Shown one piece after another: positions 16,201 through 24,055 of a DNA stretch of 41,390 bases (position 1 is its first letter; the number at the start of each line of letters is the position of its first letter). Source of the stretch: Candidatus Uhrbacteria bacterium (GTDB lineage: Bacteria; Patescibacteriota; Patescibacteriia; JACRJV01); the NCBI GenBank assembly GCA_016215325.1, contig JACRJV010000011.1:1-41390 (forward strand), in the 5' to 3' direction. The position numbers were made by a program, and so were the translations under genes. Under the pieces are notes generated by a model, which was not told where the DNA came from, ran no database searches, and saw nothing but the letters and a program-made list of their open reading frames with translations.

Positions 16201-17291
16201 AAATTAGTTGTTTCGATCAATTTCGTCATAAACTCGGTGGGCCCCCATTCTTCGTGTGCCGCTTGATGGAATGCCCAACTGGATGGCGCCATGCCAGAGT
16301 ATACATTCGGGTCAGTGATGAGGATGGTTTCGGCAGGGTACGGAGCGGGGACATAGAATTTTAAATCTTGAATCTTGGATGTGGACGGTTGAATGGACAG
16401 TTCTTTTGTGAGGACAAACCCGTCGATGCGAGCATAACCTTTAAACCCAAGAGTGGTAAATACGTCAACGCACATATGCTGGACCTCTTGGAGCCTCGCT
16501 GCGCTCACGCGCGCAGGAGTAATTTTATTCGCTGCCCCCGGCATGTATTTTTCGTGATAACTGAACAGGCGATCTTGGTGAACAGTTTCTGTTGGCTGCA
16601 ACGCTTGCGGGCCATTCGCCGTTTCCATCACGACGCAAGAGAATTCTAACCCCGTGATCCACGGTTCGATAACAATGCGATTGTCATGTTGGAGAGCCGA
16701 AGAGACCGCTGCCCCCCATTGTCCCGTTGAGTCAACAATCTCCACGCCGATGGTGGACCCGCCGCGAGCGGGCTTAACGACCAGTGGGAGCCCAAAGAGT
16801 GCGATTATTTGTTCGGCCAAATTCGGGCTAGACTGAATCTGCGTGCTCGTGATGACTATATAAGGAGGAATATTGATCGTCGATTGATGCGCCATGAGAA
16901 CCCTTTGCATTGATTTGTCTTGCCCGAGAGCCGCCGCTAATACGTCTGAGCCAATATAGGGAATGCCCAGGAGTGTGAGTAGCCCCTGCAGGCAACCATC
17001 CTCGCCGTACGAACCAAAGGTAATCGGAAAGGCGAGGTCGATTATTGTTTTTAAATCCTCAAATCGCACGCGTTGCGCTTCGGCTAAACGTGCTGCGATG
17101 TCTTCGGTGGTGTTTTGGACAACCAGTTGGATGGGTAGCTTCCAAAACTGGGCTTGGGCGTCCATGAATAACGGAATAGGTTCAAAGCGGCCCCGATCCA
17201 TCACGTTATAGATGTTGCGTCCAGAATTAAGGGACACCTCCTTTTCGGAAGATTTCCCTCCAAAAATGATTCCAATTCGGATTTTTTTCAT
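16155..17291 (-). CDS. ddl: D-Ala-D-Ala ligase paralogue, Tyr-type, with insertion
   Basis: A 378-aa ATP-grasp ligase, a tandem paralogue of the gene at 15019-16071 (shared IGIIFGGKSSEKEVSLNSGR, GSYGEDGCLQGLLTLLGIPY, LVVKPARGGSTIGVE, KITPARVSAARL, ARIDGFVL). Its omega loop reads HEKYMPG, keeping Tyr (residue 249, codon 16545-16547) where the neighbour has Phe, as in ordinary D-Ala-D-Ala ligases. Between ARIDGFVL and the metal-binding strand it carries about 26 extra residues (PSTSKIQDLKFYVP), partly encoded by an AATCTTGAATCTTGGA word repeat, and the metal ligand region reads TDPN rather than NEVN. The C-terminus (FKPETRNPKPETISK) is encoded by TTTCGGG repeats. It may be an active ligase with altered metal site or a decaying one. 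It lies 83 bases upstream of the other ddl. Confidence 0.82.
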   Translation of the reverse strand: MKKIRIGIIFGGKSSEKEVSLNSGRNIYNVMDRGRFEPIPLFMDAQAQFWKLPIQLVVQNTTEDIAARLAEAQRVRFEDLKTIIDLAFPITFGSYGEDGCLQGLLTLLGIPYIGSDVLAAALGQDKSMQRVLMAHQSTINIPPYIVITSTQIQSSPNLAEQIIALFGLPLVVKPARGGSTIGVEIVDSTGQWGAAVSSALQHDNRIVIEPWITGLEFSCVVMETANGPQALQPTETVHQDRLFSYHEKYMPGAANKITPARVSAARLQEVQHMCVDVFTTLGFKGYARIDGFVLTKELSIQPSTSKIQDLKFYVPAPYPAETILITDPNVYSGMAPSSWAFHQAAHEEWGPTEFMTKLIETTNFKPETRNPKPETISK

Positions 17292-17364
17292 AACAATACG
17301 TGCGATTGAGTTGCCCTACTATACCATCAATGAGGCGGAAATTCAAGGCTTTGCTCTCTTGTTT

Positions 17365-17392
17365 TTGAGCCATATGGGGTCTATAGTACAAT
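17365..17392 (+). promoter_or_regulatory. Promoter of the 274-aa gene
   Basis: TTGAGC (17365-17370) and TACAAT (17387-17392) with a 16-bp spacer lie 29 bases before the ATG at 17422. The -10 box matches five of six consensus bases. Confidence 0.45.
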
Positions 17393-17421
17393 GGATCAAT
17401 CGTAATGAGCTGGATTAATTT

Positions 17422-18246
17422 ATGTTTGAACAATCACCGCTGGATAGCTTTATTACCGGACAACCCACTCCGGAGGAGGTATTGGAACATGGGCGCATTG
17501 CTGTGGAGCCATTGGTTCAGAAGTTAGACGCCATTAGGCGTATGGAAGAAGTATACAAAGGAGGGCAATATTATTTTGTTCTCGTGAAGGATATTGAAGG
17601 GTACGGGCGTTGGCAGGAGAAATTTAAGACTTCCGGGGAAGAATACCAGCGCATTTGGCACGAGATTCAAGAAAAATTTATGCGCGTGACAGGGCATCCG
17701 TACGGAGATGCTCAGCGAGCGCCCGAAGAAAAGACTCCTGCATCAGATTATTCTCTATTCGATGATCAGGGGAAGCCATCGAGCGATCGGATCGATGCAG
17801 AAATCGATCGTATGCGATTTGAACTCCATTCGGCAATTCTTTTGGATTGGGGGCTGGTCACCAAGCGCGGAGCAGCCACTGGGAAACTGCGTGCTGGAGT
17901 GAAAACACCAGAAGCATTCCTTAGTGAAATGCGAACATTTCGATCAGAAATCATGAACGCGGACTCAAGCAATCGCCCCGAACGATACAAGGGAGCGCAA
18001 GCGGATCGAGCTGGAGCAATGGATGAAGTGTATGGGTTCCAGCGCACTGCCCGAGGCTTTGGGTTGGCCGCCTTGGAGGCAGGAGATTATCGTATCGCAG
18101 GCCAAGCGATCGAGTTTTCAAGGCGTATTGGAGGGTTCCCGAAAGCCGAAGAAGAAAGGATTGCTCGTCTATTGAAAAAAGCAACGCCGATGGCGCGAGC
18201 ACAGTTTGCAGAAGGCATGAAGACGGCGGGATCCGTTGCCCAATAA
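17422..18246 (+). CDS. Unrecognised soluble protein
   Basis: A 274-aa protein that I do not recognise. It has no signal peptide or membrane segment. It is rich in charged residues and predicted mainly helical, with clusters such as VQKLDAIRRMEEVYKGGQY, YGRWQEKFKTSGEEYQRIWH, DRIDAEIDRMRFELHSAIL and EFSRRIGGFPKAEEERIARL. The middle part (residues 95-125) is Pro/Ser/Asp-rich and probably a linker. It is the only + strand gene in a long - strand run, with its own promoter and a palindromic terminator, so it is a stand-alone transcription unit. No catalytic motif is visible. The coding signal is good throughout. Confidence 0.75.
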   Translation: MFEQSPLDSFITGQPTPEEVLEHGRIAVEPLVQKLDAIRRMEEVYKGGQYYFVLVKDIEGYGRWQEKFKTSGEEYQRIWHEIQEKFMRVTGHPYGDAQRAPEEKTPASDYSLFDDQGKPSSDRIDAEIDRMRFELHSAILLDWGLVTKRGAATGKLRAGVKTPEAFLSEMRTFRSEIMNADSSNRPERYKGAQADRAGAMDEVYGFQRTARGFGLAALEAGDYRIAGQAIEFSRRIGGFPKAEEERIARLLKKATPMARAQFAEGMKTAGSVAQ

Positions 18247-18249
18247 ATT

Positions 18250-18279
18250 AATCGCCTCCGACATATGTCGGAGGCGATT
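18250..18279. terminator. Bidirectional terminator, 30-base perfect palindrome
   Basis: AATCGCCTCCGACAT and its exact reverse complement abut to give a 15-bp stem. It follows the stop of the 274-aa gene by three bases; on the - strand it is followed by AATTTATT and lies just past tRNA-Val. Confidence 0.8.
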
Positions 18280-18289
18280 ATTGGTCGTC

Positions 18290-18366
18290 TGGTGGGCGGC
18301 ACAGGAATCGAACCTGTTACCTCCACAATGTCAATGTGGCGCTCTAACCAAGTGAGCTAGCCGCCC
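18290..18366 (-). tRNA. tRNA-Val (anticodon GAC), CCA encoded
   Basis: On the - strand: acceptor GGGCGGC/GCCGCCC, D arm GCTCACTTGGTTAGAGC, anticodon stem CCACA/TGTGG around loop TTGACAT, T arm CAGGTTCGATTCCTG, discriminator A, and CCA at 18290-18292. With tRNA-Val(TAC) at 8661 it covers the valine codon box. Confidence 0.96.
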
Positions 18367-18424
18367 AGAAGTATGCGCAGTATAGCACTGCGATTGTGGT
18401 AATTCAACTATTATAAATCTATAA

Positions 18425-18443
18425 ATCCGCCTCTGTGGCGGAT
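18425..18443 (-). terminator. Hairpin after tRNA-Arg
   Basis: ATCCGCC/GGCGGAT with a five-base loop, followed on the - strand by TTATAGATTTATAA. It separates tRNA-Arg from tRNA-Val(GAC). Confidence 0.6.
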
Positions 18444-18449
18444 CGTTAT

Positions 18450-18521
18450 TGCTCCCACCAGGAATCGAACCTGGATCTCAGCCTCCGGAGGGCTGCGCTC
18501 AATCCATTAAGCTATGGGAGC
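18450..18521 (-). tRNA. tRNA-Arg (anticodon CCG), no encoded CCA
   Basis: On the - strand: acceptor GCTCCCA/TGGGAGC, anticodon stem CAGCC/GGCTG around loop CTCCGGA, T arm CCAGGTTCGATTCCTGG, discriminator A at 18450. The following bases are not CCA. Confidence 0.93.
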
Positions 18522-18571
18522 ATGGCGAATTTCGAACTCATCGGCCGTTTGTTGTGTATTGGGCATTGAAA

Positions 18572-19129
18572 TTATTTCTGAGACCCCAGCTTCTTCAACG
18601 CTTCTTTAATAATTTGTTCTGTTTCGGCAGCCGATATTGATCGCAGGGATTCACGGATATCATGCGCATTATATCCGAGCCCCAGCAGCGCTTCAAACGC
18701 ATCTCCTTGCGTTGCGGACAGCGCCTCGCCAGAACCGATCTTTTCCTTGAGCTCCACGATGATCCGTTGAGCTGTTTTTTTCCCCACGCCCGAAACGCGC
18801 GTGAGCATCGTGGGCTCTCCGCTGCGAATTGCTGCTTGAAGATCCGCCAATGGCGCAAGCCCCATGATATTGATCGCTGTCTTGCCCCCCACGCCACTGA
18901 CTGTGAGGAGTTGTTCAAAAAAGTCCCGTTCCTCAAGCGTCCCAAATCCGTAGAGCGCCTGGCTGGAGTCTGTGATTAGGTGTGATGTCCAGAGGGCCGC
19001 CGGTTGCTTGAGGTGAAGTTCGGAGAGCGCACTCGATGTGACAAACACCTGATACCCAACGCCGCCTGTGGTGATGGCCACATAATTCGGACCGATGTGT
19101 TCGACAGTGCCGGAGAGGGAAAAGATCAT
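18572..19129 (-). CDS. ruvA: Holliday junction branch migration protein RuvA
   Basis: A 185-aa RuvA, the DNA-binding subunit that forms tetramers on Holliday junctions and loads RuvB. The OB-fold domain opens with MIFSLSGTVEHIGPNYVAIT, the two helix-hairpin-helix motifs are LTVSGVGGKTAINIMGL and TRVSGVGKKTAQRIIVELK, and the C-terminal RuvB-binding domain is FEALLGLGYNAHDIRESLRS. It is slightly shorter than the usual 190-205 aa, with a reduced linker before domain III. ruvB and ruvC are not in the window. The ATG at 19129 lies three bases after the stop of the four-helix-bundle gene, which was apparently placed between pepA and ruvA. Confidence 0.94.
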   Translation of the reverse strand: MIFSLSGTVEHIGPNYVAITTGGVGYQVFVTSSALSELHLKQPAALWTSHLITDSSQALYGFGTLEERDFFEQLLTVSGVGGKTAINIMGLAPLADLQAAIRSGEPTMLTRVSGVGKKTAQRIIVELKEKIGSGEALSATQGDAFEALLGLGYNAHDIRESLRSISAAETEQIIKEALKKLGSQK

Positions 19130-19132
19130 AGG

Positions 19133-19510
19133 TCAGTAAGCAGTGAGCAAGAAACAGTCGACAACTACGCGCTTCGCAACGATTCCATTGACGACCAGAG
19201 CCATGCGACTTACTTCTTCTGATAGCGTGAAGCACTCATCGAAGTCTTTTTGAGTGATGTAATTCTCCTCTAAAGCAAACCCCAAAATATACTTTGCTTC
19301 TTTGAGGGATCCATAGGAGATTCTAAGGAAATGGCGAAACTCTTTTCTGTTTTGTCGAGCATATCCTTCAATGATATTAAGCGGCACCGAAAGAATCGCG
19401 CGTCTGAGCTGAGATGTTATACCGAACAGTTCGTCTTTGGGAAAGTTTTTTGTCTTACTGTAAACAAGATGGGCAAGTGCGTCGGCTTTTTGGACGAGCG
19501 GACTGTCCAT
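19133..19510 (-). CDS. Four-helix-bundle protein (23S rRNA intervening-sequence protein family)
   Basis: A 125-aa protein of the four-helix-bundle (IVP/S23) family, known from open reading frames inside intervening sequences of 23S rRNA in Leptospira, Coxiella and others and also common as stand-alone genes. Typical segments are KADALAHLVYSKTKNFPKDE, GITSQLRRAILSVPLNIIEG, RQNRKEFRHFLRISYGSLKE and ILGFALEENYITQKDF. I chose the ATG at 19510; a GTG at 19519 would add three residues. The gene is bounded by 18-bp inverted repeats (19141-19158 and 19518-19535), the left arm encoding its last residues. It lies three bases before ruvA and abuts the pepA 3' end. The molecular function of the family is unknown. 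Confidence 0.9.
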   Translation of the reverse strand: MDSPLVQKADALAHLVYSKTKNFPKDELFGITSQLRRAILSVPLNIIEGYARQNRKEFRHFLRISYGSLKEAKYILGFALEENYITQKDFDECFTLSEEVSRMALVVNGIVAKRVVVDCFLLTAY

Positions 19511-19541
19511 GCTGTTCACTGTTTCTTGTTCACTGTTTCTT
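19141..19541. mobile_element. Inverted-repeat-bounded four-helix-bundle cassette
   Basis: CAGTGAGCAAGAAACAGT at 19141-19158 is the reverse complement, with one mismatch, of ACTGTTTCTTGTTCACTG at 19518-19535. On the right a 14-bp unit TGTTCACTGTTTCT is present twice in tandem (19514-19527, 19528-19541). A transcript would fold with the repeats closing a stem around the whole coding region, the same design as IVS elements in 23S rRNA. The right repeat also encodes the final residues of PepA (KKQETVNKKQ), suggesting insertion at the pepA 3' end. Mobility is inference. Confidence 0.55.
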
Positions 19542-21063
19542 GTTTTTTAACCGCTTTCCATTGCTTTGCCACTTCAACCAGCAGTTGGACCCCCATATCA
19601 GTAGCGCCGGTAATCATCCAGGGCTTTGGGCTGGTATACCATGCTGTTCCGGCAATATCGAGGTGTGCCCATGGCAATGGTCGGACAAAGTGTTCGAGGA
19701 ATGCTGCCCCTGTGATGGTCCCGCCGCCGAATCCATCCGTGCTGTTGCGTACGTCGGCGATCTCGCTCTTCACGGCCTCTTTGAATTCCTGCCACAGCGG
19801 CAGCCTCCAGAGTCGATCATTGGTTCTTTGACCCGCTTTCTCAACCATTGCCGCTACTGCGTCGTTGTTCGATACCATGGGCGTGCCTTCATGACCCAAG
19901 ACAACCAGCGCGGCCCCTGTTAGAGTAGCCAGATCCACAACCGCCGACGGTGCGTACGAGTGGGCAAAGCTTAATGCGTCCGAAAGGATGACGCGTCCTT
20001 CGGCGTCCGTATTAAGAATTTCCATGGTCGAACCGTTCATCGCCCGTAAAATATCGCCCGGTTTGTAGGCTTCGCCGCTGGGCACGTTCTCCGTGCAAGG
20101 AGTCAGTCCCACCACATTCACGGGCAGTTTGAGGCTTGCGATCGCACTCATGGCATTGATGACCGCCGCGGCGCCGAGCATATCAAATTTCATTTCATGC
20201 ATCTTCTCCGATGGTTTGATCGAGATGCCGCCGCTGTCGAATGTAATCCCTTTGCCCACGAATACGAATGGTTTATATTGCTTTGCACGCCCCCAGTATT
20301 CCAGGATAATGAATCGCGGGTGTTCGGTGGCCCCTCGCGAAACGCCGTAGAGTCCGCCCATGCCGTGCTTTTTGATTTGTTCTTTATCAAAGACGGTAAC
20401 GGAAAGATTTTTGATGGACTTCGCTCGATCCATCGCGCGTGATGCTAAAAATTCTGGAGTACATTCATTGGCGGGCATGTTCCCCCAATCGCGTTGGGCA
20501 GAAAGGAATGGAGCAAGAATTTCCACCGTCTCTAATTCTCGTTGGAATATTTTTTGTTTGCGCGCCTCGACGCCAACCAGAGTAATGGATGTGATCACGT
20601 GGTCGGGTTCTTTCTTCTGCTTTGATTGGGTAGCATCTTTTTTTTCTGTCTTGTACTTCTTAAAATGATACAGCGCTCGATGCGCGGCAATACCCAGCAT
20701 CGACGCCAGGGCGCCCGGGTTGGTGCGCACCGAGGGGACGACAACGGCGCAATCATTGATCGGTTTTGACCCGGCAGTCTTGAATGCTGCACCGAGAGCA
20801 TTCTGAAGATCGCGATCCGTCAGTGTCTTTAGAGCGCCAAGACCGACCAAGAGGAGGCGGTGGATATGCTCCAGTGATGTGGGCAATAGCATCATTTCTC
20901 CTTGTTTGCCGCTCAATTCTTTCCGGCGCCAGAGCATTTCGAGGACAGGCGCAACCGTTGCACATTCCTTTGGCAACTTCGGGGCGCGGTCGGATTGAAA
21001 GACCGGCACGATTAACAGCGAGGTGGTCAGGGGTTGTTTGGGGGCATGGAGAAACCATTGCAT
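19516..21063 (-). CDS. pepA: Leucyl aminopeptidase (M17 family)
   Basis: A 515-aa M17 cytosol aminopeptidase with the two-zinc catalytic domain in the C-terminal half. Visible are VGKGITFDSGGISIKPS (metal and catalytic Lys), MKFDMLGAAAVINAM, VVGLTPCTENVPSGEAYKPG and the signature NTDAEGRVILSDALSFA with the catalytic Arg. The ATG at 21063 (MQWFLHAPKQPLTT) was chosen; an in-frame ATG at 21135 would add a Cys-rich, non-homologous lead. The enzyme frees N-terminal residues from peptides in the cytoplasm, useful for an amino-acid scavenger. The last ten residues are encoded by the TGTTTCTTGT repeat that borders the four-helix-bundle cassette, so the native C-terminus has been altered. Confidence 0.93.
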   Translation of the reverse strand: MQWFLHAPKQPLTTSLLIVPVFQSDRAPKLPKECATVAPVLEMLWRRKELSGKQGEMMLLPTSLEHIHRLLLVGLGALKTLTDRDLQNALGAAFKTAGSKPINDCAVVVPSVRTNPGALASMLGIAAHRALYHFKKYKTEKKDATQSKQKKEPDHVITSITLVGVEARKQKIFQRELETVEILAPFLSAQRDWGNMPANECTPEFLASRAMDRAKSIKNLSVTVFDKEQIKKHGMGGLYGVSRGATEHPRFIILEYWGRAKQYKPFVFVGKGITFDSGGISIKPSEKMHEMKFDMLGAAAVINAMSAIASLKLPVNVVGLTPCTENVPSGEAYKPGDILRAMNGSTMEILNTDAEGRVILSDALSFAHSYAPSAVVDLATLTGAALVVLGHEGTPMVSNNDAVAAMVEKAGQRTNDRLWRLPLWQEFKEAVKSEIADVRNSTDGFGGGTITGAAFLEHFVRPLPWAHLDIAGTAWYTSPKPWMITGATDMGVQLLVEVAKQWKAVKKQETVNKKQ

Positions 21064-21159
21064 AAAAAACGCGAATACCACACGGCCACAACAACCGGCC
21101 GGGGATGCGAATACCGCGAATAATAACGGTCGCACTGATGTGAGATGATTCGTTCTATG

Positions 21160-24051
21160 TTATTGTTTTTTGAGCTCGATGTCAATCGGCGTCCCTTCGA
21201 GTAGTATCGAGGTCTGGGCCGCCTCGGCGGTGAGTTGAATATCGCTAGAAAGGGTCGCATGTTTGAGTTCATCGCCATAGTGGGCGATCAGAGGTGGCAG
21301 CAGCGAAAGAGTGGATCGCAGATGTACCCTAACACGGTCGTTGATGGTGAGCCCTGCGGATTTGCGTGCTGCGTTGATGAGCCGTACTAATTCGCGGACA
21401 AGGCCTTCTTGCTTGAGATTAGCGCTTACCTCGGTATTGAGAACGGCGTCTACAGAAAGATTCGGGTCAAGAATGACGTGCTTGACATTCACCTCATCGC
21501 AGAGAATTTGTTTGTAATCGTCGTCCAGGTTTCCGATTTTGATTGTGAGTGATGCTAATGGTTGCCGAACTTTGATGCCGGCTTCGGCGCGTTTCTGATG
21601 TGCGATCGATGCAAAGCGCCGCGTGGAATCCATAGCGCTCAATATTTCTCCATCTCCTAATCTCTTTAACTCTTCATCTCTTATCATCGGCCAATCCTCA
21701 AGATGGACAGACTCCTTCTTGTTGTCGAATAGGCTTTGGTATATTCCTTCGGCGAGCATCGGCATGCATGGCGCGAGCGAAATAGAGAGCAGTCGCAATA
21801 CCCACCCCAGTGTCAGGATCGCCTGCTGTCCGTCGTCGCCCCCGGCTTTACACCGATCACGACTGCGACGGACATACCAGGTAGAGAGATCTTGGATGAA
21901 TTCTACAATCGGTCGCGTCCCAGCGGGAATGTGATAGGAGCTCAAGCCATCATGGACGCTCTTAAGGAGTTGTTCGGTTTTTGCCACAATCCATTGGTCC
22001 AATACATTTGTACTCGCTGGCGCTTCATAGGGCGCTGGGTTGTTGATGGTGCTTGCGTAGAGTTCCCAGAATTTGAGCACATTGCCAGCAAGCAGTGACA
22101 CCTTTTTATACACCTCGTCTACGCCTTTTTCGGAAAAATTAAGATTCTCTGCTTCCATGGCGGGGGAAAGACACAGGTACATGCGCATAGCATCAGCTCC
22201 GTACCGTTCAATAATTTTTTGGGGTTCGGGATAATTTTTTAATCGCTTACTCATCTTCTTTCCATCTTCGGCAAGGACAATCCCGTTCACAATAACATGC
22301 TTGAATGCGACAGAATCGTTAAGGGCGGTTGAAAGCACGTGCAGTGTATAGAACCATCCGCGTGTTTGATCTTGCCCTTCGCCGATGAATTCTGCCGGGA
22401 AGTTCGCAGTAAAATCATTTGCGTGTTCAAAAGGATAATGGAGTTGCGCGTACGGCATGGATCCGGATTCAAACCAGCAATCCAGCACCTCATCAATGCG
22501 ACGGTATGTTTTTCCATCGCGTTGGATGACGATGTCATCGACGCGGTCCTTGTGAAGGTCATTGATCGTTTCACCGCTCAATTCTTCCAGCTCTTTGCGC
22601 GACCCCATGCAGAGGATGCTGCCGTCTTGAGCGCGCCAGATCGGTAGCGGCGTCCCCCAATATCGCGATCGGGAGATCGCCCAATCGCGCGCGCCCTCGA
22701 GCCATTTCCCAAACCGTCCATCGCGGAAATGCTCCGGAACCCAAGTAATGTCGTTCGCATTTAATTCCACCATCCGGTCTTTACGTTCAGTAACGCGCAC
22801 AAACCACGACGTTGCCGAGTAATTGAGCAGCGGCGTTTCGCACCGCCAGCAATGGGGGTAGCTGTGCGTGATGGCATTGCGTCCGAGTAATTTCCCACTC
22901 ATCTCAAGATATTGCGCGATCGTTTGGTCGGTGCTGCGGTGGTCATCTTTTGGTTTGGCCTGCGCCGCGGCAAGGTCAATCCCTTGGGTTGCAAACCACT
23001 CGACGACGGGTAGCACAAATTGGCCATTCATCTCGACATGCATGACCGGCTCTACCTGTTGCTGAGCGCCCAATCGCATATCGTCTTCACCAAATCCTGG
23101 AGCAATATGGACAACGCCGGTACCATCCGAGAGCGTAACAAAATCGGCGCTCACGACGCGAAACGCGTTCTCGTGATGTCCAAATATTGGAAATAACGGG
23201 GTATAGGTGCTCCCAATCAATTCATGCGCAGGAAATTCTTGCGTGACGGGCAGTGCGATGCCAAGATCGTGCTCAACATCCTTCAATCGGTCTTTCGCAA
23301 GGATAACCACGCGGGGCGATCCATTGATTGTTGCGGCTGCGCTCACATAGACGTGGTCGGGGTGAACCGCGAGCAAGACGTTGCCGGGCAAGGTCCAGGT
23401 TGTTGTTGTCCACGCCACGAGTGACGAGCCAGTATGTTTTCCGCTGGTGAGCGGAAAGAGGGGATACACGGCAACGTCCGAGATGTCTTTGTACCCTTGC
23501 GTAACTTCAAAATTTGAGAGAACCGTTTCGCATCGCGGGCAGATATGCATGGACTTCCGGCCTTCGTAGATAAGGCCATTATCCCACAAGGTCTTAAATA
23601 CCCACCAAACAGACTCCATGTAGGAGAGATCCATGGTGGTATAGGCGTGTTCCATGTCGACCCATCGGGCCATCCGTCGGATAATTTTCTTCCATTCCCC
23701 AGCGTACTCAAGCACTCGCGCTCGGCAAGAAGCATTAAATTTTGCAACCCCGTACTCTATAATTTCTTTGCGGCTTTTGAGCGCGAGCTCTAGCTCAATA
23801 ATGTTTTCAATCGGCAGCCCGTGGCAGTCCCATCCCCAAACGCGTTCGATCCGCTTGCCGTTCATGGTCCAGAATCGAGGGATGACGTCTTTGATGGTCG
23901 AGGCGAGCATGTGTCCATAATGCGGCAACCCCGTTGCAAACGGGGGGCCGTCATAAAACACAAAGCGTTCATTGTTACTTCGCGCGTCAATAGATTTCTG
24001 GAATATTTTTTGGTCATCCCAGAACTGGAGGACTTGATCTTCATTCATCAT
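21160..24051 (-). CDS. ileS: Isoleucyl-tRNA synthetase, type 2
   Basis: A 963-aa class I synthetase that charges tRNA-Ile. The HIGH signature appears as HYGHML after the block FVFYDGPPFATGLPHYGH, followed by WGWDCHGLPIE; the KMSKS loop is GKKMSKRLKNYP. The CP1 editing domain lies between residues of about 190 and 400. GLPHYGHML and the overall layout match the eukaryote-like IleRS2 type, which is associated with low mupirocin sensitivity and is common in CPR. A stretch near the anticodon domain (MIRDEELKRLGDGEILS) is encoded by CTCCATCTCCTAATCTC-like word repeats (21644-21690), in frame. The upstream 595-aa gene ends four bases before the start. Confidence 0.96.
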   Translation of the reverse strand: MMNEDQVLQFWDDQKIFQKSIDARSNNERFVFYDGPPFATGLPHYGHMLASTIKDVIPRFWTMNGKRIERVWGWDCHGLPIENIIELELALKSRKEIIEYGVAKFNASCRARVLEYAGEWKKIIRRMARWVDMEHAYTTMDLSYMESVWWVFKTLWDNGLIYEGRKSMHICPRCETVLSNFEVTQGYKDISDVAVYPLFPLTSGKHTGSSLVAWTTTTWTLPGNVLLAVHPDHVYVSAAATINGSPRVVILAKDRLKDVEHDLGIALPVTQEFPAHELIGSTYTPLFPIFGHHENAFRVVSADFVTLSDGTGVVHIAPGFGEDDMRLGAQQQVEPVMHVEMNGQFVLPVVEWFATQGIDLAAAQAKPKDDHRSTDQTIAQYLEMSGKLLGRNAITHSYPHCWRCETPLLNYSATSWFVRVTERKDRMVELNANDITWVPEHFRDGRFGKWLEGARDWAISRSRYWGTPLPIWRAQDGSILCMGSRKELEELSGETINDLHKDRVDDIVIQRDGKTYRRIDEVLDCWFESGSMPYAQLHYPFEHANDFTANFPAEFIGEGQDQTRGWFYTLHVLSTALNDSVAFKHVIVNGIVLAEDGKKMSKRLKNYPEPQKIIERYGADAMRMYLCLSPAMEAENLNFSEKGVDEVYKKVSLLAGNVLKFWELYASTINNPAPYEAPASTNVLDQWIVAKTEQLLKSVHDGLSSYHIPAGTRPIVEFIQDLSTWYVRRSRDRCKAGGDDGQQAILTLGWVLRLLSISLAPCMPMLAEGIYQSLFDNKKESVHLEDWPMIRDEELKRLGDGEILSAMDSTRRFASIAHQKRAEAGIKVRQPLASLTIKIGNLDDDYKQILCDEVNVKHVILDPNLSVDAVLNTEVSANLKQEGLVRELVRLINAARKSAGLTINDRVRVHLRSTLSLLPPLIAHYGDELKHATLSSDIQLTAEAAQTSILLEGTPIDIELKKQ

Positions 24052-24055
24052 AGAT

